From contig NC_053414.1 in NCBI RefSeq assembly GCF_016859285.1, forward strand, positions 9,026,517-9,090,516: a stretch of 64,000 nt of DNA, written 5' to 3'. The notes under the pieces were generated by a model. That model worked only from the letters and a program-made list of their open reading frames with translations, had not been told where the DNA came from and did no database searches. Source of the DNA: Xiphias gladius. Lineage: Eukaryota; Chordata; Actinopteri; Istiophoriformes; Xiphiidae. Shown piece after piece: positions 56,479-64,000 of this stretch. A program made the translations under genes and the position numbers. How positions within the stretch are numbered: the stretch's first letter is position 1; each line of letters begins with the position of its first letter.

Positions 56479-56931
56479 TATGGCAGTTTGCAAGGTGTAT
56501 AACACAACTCTTACAACTGTAATTCACGCCCTTTACCTCTGCTGAATAATCTCTTATATAACTGTTTAATATTTAAACTTCCTGCTGGAATGAGTTTATG
56601 CAAATGCCCAGCTGAATTCAGGGGAAAATATCACATAGGTCCTTCACACCCTGAGCAGAACACTGAAACACTGATAGATAATAATTACCTCAAAACAGCT
56701 GATAAAGCTCGGGCACTTCCCTTCTCTTACTGCTTCAATAAGAGACACTAGCAGTGCTCAAAGGCCTGTGTTGTGTGAGAGAGTTCAGTCCAGGGTTACT
56801 CCGACTTAGTCCTGACATTTTAAGGCACATCGTTAATTCAGTTAATGTAATGTAGACGGTGAAGCTCACAGACATGTTCACTGTCCCAGCACTAAAACAG
56901 ATCAGGCAGACACGCTGTTAAACAATGACCA

Positions 56932-56937
56932 TTTATT
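56932..56937 (-). terminator. Candidate SDK1 poly(A) signal
   Basis: AATAAA on the minus strand about 1.58 kb after the SDK1 stop. The intervening 56.94-58.52 kb would be 3' UTR; it holds a GT run at 58171-58202 and no other gene. Confidence 0.45.
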
Positions 56938-58170
56938 CACACGCTGTATGGGACTTAAAACAAGCGTGACAGAATGGGGGAGGCTGCTGGCGGGCTGGGA
57001 GGGCGGCTAGATGGCCGGAGAATCTTTAAATCATACAGGAGCAAAAACTTACGGATGATTTTTGTTTGCACTTGAAGAGAAGTTCAAAGTACATGTGTGT
57101 CGGCCTGGCTGCTGGAGTTGAGGCCAGGGTTTCGATAGCGTGGTTCAAATATCAACCACGCTCGGTTTGAATAAGAATGACTCACTAAAATGTCCCGTAA
57201 TCTTGTTCCATAATCATTCACTGCAGCTCATTTTTTTATGATTCTTGTTGAATGACCTTGACTTTGCCTCCTCCTTTTCCTGTTAATCCATCGTTGTAGC
57301 TGCGACTTCCCTCCAGTGCTGTTTCACTATTTGCTTTGGAATTACACAAACATGGCTGAACTACATACAACAGCACACAAGTAAAAAGGGTTTCCCTGTA
57401 CAAAATCCATCTTAAAAATACAAACATACATACAATGGCACACTTTGCTTAGCAGTGAACAACAGAGACGGATGAACAGGGCATACAGCCATTTATACAC
57501 GCATGCTTGTACACACGTGTCACCCTCAAACACGCACACGCTCAAACTTGTAAAAAATTAAACTTCAGCAGAATAAAGATGAAATGTGTGGGGTCTGGCT
57601 CAGTGCAAGCATTATGGCTTGGGGGCTGTCGTGTAAGGAGCGTTGACAACAGGCAGTAGACGGTAAAAAAACATGGTTTTTCATATTATCCAACACAGAC
57701 ATCACAGATCGCTCTCAGAATCCATGCAACACTCTCACTGAGAATGCCTTAAGTGCTGAAGAACCCTCGTCCACACTCTCTCCCCATCCTTTATCAAGTG
57801 CGATGAGTATCGATTGGTATTTTTTCTTTTCCTCCGTGTGGTGGTCTTTTAAATCTGACGGCTCCGTTTTTTGTGTGGATGAACCAGCCTGTCAGCAAAA
57901 GCTGCTTCCTCCTGTGCCATCTTTTCTCAGTTCTCATCCTTTAAGTTCCTCTCTCCCAGCGGGAGATACTGAAAGAGAATGCATGTGTGTGAGTTTGTGC
58001 ACTTATGTGTAGATACAGAAAACAGAGAAGAAGCGTTGTGCAGAAATTCAGTGTTCAACCCGTTCGAGGTTGAATTCTCTCCTTGACATTTACACAAACT
58101 GACTCATTTAGCTCTCAGCTCTCGTTGGAGAGTCTCTGGAATAGGCATGAATATCTGGTGTTACCGCCGG

Positions 58171-58202
58171 TGTGAATGTGTGTGTGTGTGTGTGTGTGTG
58201 TT
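58171..58202. repeat. (GT)n microsatellite in SDK1 3' UTR
   Basis: About 15 GT units, roughly 320 bp after the SDK1 stop codon on the minus strand. Confidence 0.95.
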
Positions 58203-58520
58203 TTGTGGAAACAAGAACAGTAACTGTGTGTGTACGCACTGTGACACAGAGGCGTAAAAGAGTAGGAGAGCAACACACACTCGTTGACACAGTGAGGATC
58301 TTTGTGAACGAGGGGAGAGGGCGAGTGAGAAATGTAGGTTTAGTTCTTTGGGGCATGAAGGGTTGTTTCGACACCAGTCCGTCACACGACCCCTCATCCT
58401 GTCCTCCTCTCTCCTCTGAAGCCATCAGCTCTTTCTGCTTAACACCAAACACGCAACGGCCCCCCCTCCTTCATTTTGTGTACGTGTGTGCATCATTTTG
58501 TGCAGGTTTTGTCTCTAGAG

Positions 58521-61500
58521 TCAAACAAATGAGGAGAACCCCGTCACGGGGGTGCGCGATCCCGGCGGGTTGGTGTTGGGGTTGACGTGTGTGTGCGCAG
58601 GCTGCCCTGTGGGTGTGTACACGCCGCCTGTGCTGTGCTGGGTGACCACGGTCTGGTAGTAGGGCTCCGCGTCTGCGGTGGCACACTCCTCGTAGCCAAA
58701 AGGAGTGCCGATCCCTTTAAGGCCTTTTGGCTGCCGCTTCCAGGAGTTGTAGTAGGTGGGGTCGCTCATGTAGTGGTTGACGAAGGAGTGTTTTGGCTGC
58801 TCGTCCTCGTAGTCACTGTCTGTTAACTGGATACGAAACACAGACACACGCACAGCAGGGGTCAGATTCTGACGGTTTATCAATGAGACAAATATTGGCA
58901 GTCTCTGAAATCCCTATTGACTGTACAATGTATGGTGTCCAATTTTTGAACATTAGGGTCATAAATTGTTGACTCCTCAACAATGAATGGAAAGAAATAA
59001 AATGTGTCTGTGGCATGTACACTACTTTCTGCTAACGATCCCAGAATGCAGTTGCAAAAATCAGTCAGGTGCAACAATGCACTTGTCGATAATGATGCAA
59101 AATGGTGTTGCACAATTGTCCAAAATCTCACTTTACTGCTCACTATAGAGTGAACTATTGAGCGTCTGTCATATAGGGAGCAGTTATATGAGTGAACAAT
59201 GGGGTGATTTTGGGCAAATCCATAGAAACCCAGTAGGGGGATGGATTTTCTTCTGTTAAGATGAAAGTCTAAGGGTTCTGACAAATAAAGACTCACTTGT
59301 CATCATATCAGTGGCTGACCATTGTGCGTAGTATCTTTTTAGATACATATTTATTTATTTGCCATTTTTGCCTTTATTTAACAGTAGAGACAGACAGGAC
59401 TCGATGAGATGACATCTAACAAGGGTCTTTAGCCAGACTTGAACCAGAGACATTCTGATTACACTGTATAGCTCTAAATAGCACTGCTGGCACTTTTTAT
59501 CCATTATCAGCAGCATTTTTGCCAATTCAAAATGTTGCATAGGAGGAGGGGGCAGAAGGTTGGAGAGAGCTCTCTGACAGTGCATCCTAGTGAATCAGTG
59601 ATCTTACAGATTTAATGTGACTTGTCTTTAGATTTCATCTCCACCTTGTCTTCTTCCACAAGCAAGATCACAGGCTGACAACACCAGCACAGTCGCGCAG
59701 AGCACTTTCTATTTCTCCTTTCAAAGAACTGTCTATCAAACATATCCCAGTTCTTACTCCAAGAATACGACAAGACTGTTTTTTGGTGATAAATGTTAGG
59801 CGATACATTTTTTATCAAATCAGGGGCGTCCTGGTGGCCTACATTCCCCATCTGTCTCTCCCTTAATTTCCTGTCATCTCTCCACTGTGCGCCAACTAAT
59901 AAAGTTATTAAATTTAGACGAAAATATTTTTAAAAAACGAGCAAAGCAGTACAGAAGTGGGATTGCAAGTTCATTAAGCCAAGTAGTGATGACACATATG
60001 AATGAATCTCAAATAATCATACGTTAAACCCAGTAAAAGTCACAAAAACAAGAGCTGGTCTTGCCATGATTATTTTTGGATTGTTGGTGCTAATGTTTGT
60101 GATGTGAGTGAATGTTCTTGATATTTTTGCCTTTATTAATATGCAACAGTAGAGAGTTGACAGGAAATGAGGGGACGAGGGATGACATGTATTAAAGGGC
60201 TCTGGCTTGTCTCGAACCCTGGACATGGACATTAGATGGTCAGTGGTCTCGGGCCACCAGGACGCCCTGTCTGTGGTGTGTTTAAGAGCAACTATAGTAT
60301 AGACATACAATTATCATGATTACATGGGATGTGTCTTAACTGCTCGTCTGCCCGGGCACGCTGTCAGGACAATAAAAGCCTTTAAAACTGGGAGCGAGAG
60401 AGAGAAAGAGACAGAGAGAGAAAGAGAGAGATGGACAGATAGATAGAGATACCTCTGACTCAGAGACCTCAGTGGGTTTCTCAGTGAGCGTGGTGCTCTC
60501 AGTGAGCACGGCTCCATTATAATTGTTACAGATGTCCTCGTCAGAGTAGTGAAGACCACCTGGACTAGGCCTGGGAGGAGACCTGCAGAAACACACACAC
60601 ACACAGACATTAAATCTGTTGTTTGTGTTTTGATCAAATCCAGGTGTGTGTGTGTGTGTGTGTGTGCGAGCGCGTGTCAGTGTGTGTGAGTGCTCACCTG
60701 GTCCCGTTCTTTTTCAGGAAGGAGTTCTTGGTGTTGAGCGTTCTACTGTTGAGCTCCAGAGCGGTGAAGCCTCCGTTGTCCAGAGTTACAGACTCCTCCG
60801 CTGTGGACACGTGCTTCCCTGGAAGAAAAAAGAAAAGGAATCAGATGGAGTCGGTTCAGATAAACACTAAAAATTCAAAGCACTTCAGTCACTGGTAGGG
60901 AATAGCTGCTGAAACATTTTCCTGAAATTGTTCCTCTCGCGGAACAGAGTTTATGTGCAATCTCTTGTTTTATTCATTGTGTACTCAGCTACCTCTCAGG
61001 CTCGAGAATAAGAAGCAAATGAAACTAGGATGCACAATTTTGCACTCAGGTAATAACCACACAGAAAGCCGTCATCATTTAGGTACCAATAACCGTAAAA
61101 AAATTGAACAATAAAGGAAGCATTGTCATGTTTTAAATTAGGAGAATATGCTAATATTGCTGTATGGAGCACACCGCGCTGCTCTGTATGATTTAAAGTC
61201 ATCTGAAGGAAATTTCGATGACTCCTTTTCATTCGTCCCCTGCGTTTATGTTTGTGTGGTCGCCCTGCCTGCTCGATCTCTGCCTATAACACCTCCCTCA
61301 CTCTGTTTGATCACTCCACTGCCCAGAGGTTGTGCAAAGGCTTCTGCGGCAACTCAGAATTACAGCTGTCCTGATGTAACCTGCCTATCAGGACTAATTT
61401 TCTATTACAGATTGGCACACACGCACACAGACACACGCACAAAGTGACTGCTGTGCCCGCAACTAAGACCGTCACAGGAAGCCTGAGAGGAGAAGAAACT

Positions 61501-63640
61501 CAGATGTGAACGGGAAGGAAAGCCTGAGCATGAAGGGCCGAAGCTTAACTTGGTAACTTGGCAACACATCACACAATCTATGAGCATAATGAGGAGGGAG
61601 CTTGTCTTTCAACCCATGTTGATGAGTATCCATCCTACTGGCACATGACTGAGTAAGACTCTGATCCCTCCAGCTCCAGGCTGTTGAGCTCTCTGACTGA
61701 GCCTGTGGAGGTGGTGTGAGGTCAAAAATGACAATGAGCGGTGCAGGTTTGAGTAGGACACACCGGGATGCCAGTTAGCATCTCTCAGTGGAGCAGTGTA
61801 TCTGGCCTGAAAAGAGCTGTAGTTAAAATACCAGTTTCACGATTGTGAAATAAAATAAACCAGTAAACGCCTCATTTGTGAATTTTGAAGCTTTTTATTT
61901 GTCCTAATACACAAATGACGTGTTTAATGGTTTATTTTATTTCACAAACAGGAAACTTTTTCGATTTCAGGCGGATAAATAAACTCTAGATAGAAAGTCT
62001 AAATGACGTCTCAGAAATTGAACTCTCTTTCGAGTTAAATGACGTTCCAGTGAGGATGTATCAGTTTAGTTTTACACAAATTATAGTTATAGACTTTATT
62101 TATTGACTTTATTCAGTCTGTCCCTGCCAGGGGAGCTAATGCTAGCTAACCAGCTGTTTGCAGAAATCAGACTGATGTCAACACAAACGGTGCAGATGAA
62201 TTTGTGGACAGACTTTCAGTTTCTGCCCTATCAGCGCTCAAAGTGATCATTAAAGTGGGTGTCAGTACTTATTTTAAGCACATGCTAGCTGTCTGGGATA
62301 GTGTTAATCTTTTAAAATATGCATAATGATGACACCCTTGAAAGTGGCAAAGGTTTTTCTTTATTATTCCTCTCGTTTTGTACATGGAGGCCTAAAAAAT
62401 ACAGATGTATCATGTTGTAGTCATTTTGCATTTGCCAAGGAAAATTAATCTTTGGCCCACAGTTTTACAACTGTTTAAAATTTTGCCTATAATATGCACT
62501 TTACCCAGTTTTATGTTCAAGGAAACAACAGTGTTGCTGAGTTGTTGAATGTAGAGGAAATTTAAGTTCCTGGGATAAATTCAGACAAGCGTTTTACGCA
62601 ACATCGGCATTTATCGGGATTTTAATGCAACTGAATCGTCAAGAATCGAAACAAACCGAATCGATTCAAAATGAATCAATTCTGGACCCTGTGACATGAA
62701 ATCCAGTCAGGAGATCAGTGCCGATATCCAGCCTGTACAACAATGCTACAGACCTGTGCCACAGGCCTTGTACTTGGTACTGTGTCCATGCAGCAGCAGT
62801 GTGAAGACCAAGACCAGAATGAGGATGAGTCCAACCAGAGCCATGACCAGCAGGAACCACCACTCTTCATAGAACGGACGCTCCGAAAGCGCTGCAGGCA
62901 GAGAGAGAGGGACACCTATCAGGGAAGTATCCATTTTTCATTTGCTTCGGTCCATCTTGATGCTGTAGTTTATCCCACGGGAACAGAAATATTGCTCATA
63001 GTCTGTAAATGATACTGTTTGGGGACTGACTCCTTAACTGAGACACTGAATTGTCCTATTGTCCTAAACTCATGTAGCTGATTTTCCAAGCTGACTGAAA
63101 CAAACCACCATGTAAGATGATCTACAACAACTCTTTCCCCTGGTAAGGTTATTGGGTAAGAGAGAGGAAGCTAAATGAATGTCTGGATTAAAGACTCTTC
63201 ATGGATCAGATTTAATGATGAATTTGGAATTTGAATTCACGCTGTAGCTAGAAAGCATAATGGAGACATGTTCTCAGGCTGTCTTCTGTTTGCGCAATAG
63301 GCTCAGGTGTAGTTGCATGACTCTTGCCTCTAGATGGCAACGCACCCACAGGCACACGACCTCAACCACAGTAACTTCATAAAGAAATTCAGTCAAGCCC
63401 CAAGTAGACCGGTTGGATCACCCGGGGTTTGCTCATTAACCTGAGCTCCAGCAGGGCGAGTGCGAGCGCGTTTACCAGCGAGAGAAGCGGAGGGTGTACT
63501 CGGCTGTCCGTAACCATAGCGATTTACAGCGATGACTCTGAACTCGTAGCTGATCCCCGACCTCAGGCGCTCCATCGGCACTGAAACAGACCTGCTGCTG
63601 GGAGGGAGGGGTCTGATGAAGGAATCCCACACCCCTTCGT
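58521..63640 (-). CDS. sdk1: Sidekick cell-adhesion receptor (SDK1 by synteny), last five exons
   Basis: Homophilic immunoglobulin/fibronectin-III adhesion protein that guides synaptic layer targeting. Only the C-terminal 286 codons are in the window; upstream exons lie beyond 64000. Exons 5' to 3': 63476-63640, 62754-62891, 60698-60818, 60453-60582, 58521-58826, all phase-consistent. The first carries the end of the last FN3 repeat ([20 protein letters not shown]). The second has PFYEEWW followed by the transmembrane helix [20 protein letters not shown]. The cytoplasmic tail reads [39 protein letters not shown] and [20 protein letters not shown], ending GFSSFV, the PDZ-binding motif of sidekicks that binds MAGI proteins. 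SDK2 has a similar tail, so the choice of SDK1 rests on the RADIL-FOXK1 neighbourhood. Confidence 0.9.
59356..59475 (-). mobile_element. tRNA-derived SINE, copy in SDK1 last intron
   Basis: The minus strand reads TCTCTGGTTCAAGTCTGGC (B-box region), then ACCCTTGTTAGATGTCATC and a tail ending AAATAAAGGCAAAAATGGC. The A-box part is lost. Confidence 0.55.
59822..59905 (+). mobile_element. tRNA-derived SINE, internally deleted copy
   Basis: GGGGCGTCCTGGTGGCCTAC (A box) joins directly to CCATCTGTCTCTCCC and ATTTCCTGTCATCTCTCCAC (tail). The B-box part is missing. Confidence 0.6.
60118..60275 (-). mobile_element. tRNA-derived SINE, best-preserved copy
   Basis: The minus strand reads GGGCGTCCTGGTGGCCCGAG (A box), CCAGGGTTCGAGACAAGCC (B box), then the CATGTCATCCCTCGTCCCC tail region. 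Three copies in different orientations share the 58827-60452 intron of SDK1. Confidence 0.7.
60386..60430. repeat. (GA)n-rich run
   Basis: A purine run GAGAGAGAAAGAGACAGAG next to the SDK1 donor at 60452. A (GT)n run, 60643-60666, lies in the neighbouring intron, and a (GAT)n run lies at 63812-63833. Confidence 0.9.
60819..62753. other. SDK1 intron, nothing recognised
   Basis: A 1.9-kb intron with no exon or repeat family that I can name. The final 360 bases of the window (63641-64000) are also SDK1 intron, with a GAT run. Confidence 0.6.
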
Positions 63641-64000
63641 CTGCAGGGGGAGAGAGAGAGCAGGAGAGAGACAAAGAGAGAGAGACACACACAGTTTGAT
63701 GGATCGTCAGACAAAGACAAGGTAGAGAGAATGATCCATTTGAGAATCAGTCCCTTTCAAATGTCATAATATGATTAGAGAAAATTATAAATCAAATCAA
63801 AATACATTTCAGATGATGATGATGATGATGGTGATAATGCGGTGATGCCTTTAATCACTGTTATTACTATTAATAAAAGGGGTATTACTATTATGATCAG
63901 TAGTAGAATTATACCACAGTCTACAATCTCCCCTGCAGAGTGCTCCCACAGACATTCACTTGCTGTATTACACCTCTGCTAATCTTTATTAGAAAATTGC

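Larger units (their letters stand above)
54806..56931. other. Intergenic region between the zinc-finger gene and SDK1
   Basis: No gene is seen. It contains the nested transposon pair at 55664-56478. The remainder is AT-rich DNA without features that I can name. Confidence 0.6.

Noticed and set aside
58172-58585. 137-codon plus ORF opposite the SDK1 3' end
   Set aside because: It starts in a GT microsatellite and reads antisense through the SDK1 last exon.
62743-63012. 89-codon plus ORF opposite the SDK1 transmembrane exon
   Set aside because: Antisense shadow of the coding exon.

Overview
This is vertebrate nuclear DNA, almost certainly from a percomorph (perch-like) teleost. The genes are split by GT-AG introns, and the protein sequences match fish and human families. 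The introns hold repeats that are familiar from percomorph genomes: hAT-like MITEs, a Tc1 fossil, tRNA-derived SINEs, and CA, GATA and TAA microsatellites. There is no bacterial content. All gene models were built by hand from reading frame, splice signals and phase. Family names come from recognition, not from a database search.

Layout: RADIL (+, last five coding exons, about 0.6-4.3 kb) runs tail-to-tail into FOXK1 (-, nine coding exons, 9.3-21.8 kb). Next comes a head-to-head pair of CYP3 cytochrome P450 genes, one on the minus strand (25.6-31.5 kb, 500 aa) and one on the plus strand (32.2-39.2 kb, 511 aa). Their start codons are 726 bp apart, so they share a promoter region. GPANK1 (-, four coding exons, 40.9-43.7 kb) follows. 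After a repeat-rich gap comes a multi-zinc-finger gene (-, 48.7-54.5 kb) with an upstream exon coding for a retrotransposon Gag-derived capsid-like region. The window ends in the 3' part of a sidekick gene (SDK1 by synteny, -, 56.9-63.6 kb, continuing beyond the window).

RADIL, FOXK1 and SDK1 are also neighbours on human 7p22. In this fish the FOXK1-SDK1 interval holds the CYP3 pair, GPANK1 and the zinc-finger gene, which lie elsewhere in human. The genes do not form one pathway: RADIL and SDK1 act in cell adhesion, FOXK1 is a transcription factor, the P450s oxidise steroids and xenobiotics in the ER, and GPANK1 is a G-patch nuclear protein.

The most interesting points are: (1) the Gag-derived exon paired with an 18-finger C2H2 array, resembling the SCAN zinc-finger genes of tetrapods; (2) a clean extra intron in the plus-strand CYP3 gene, whose two half-exons (68 + 159 nt) add up exactly to the 227-nt single exon of its neighbour; (3) two separate arrays of the same degenerate 21-bp repeat; (4) a perfect 17-bp hairpin in the RADIL 3' region; (5) an unassigned coding-like ORF between the converging CYP3 and GPANK1 genes; and (6) nested hAT-type elements with recognisable 8-bp target-site duplications.
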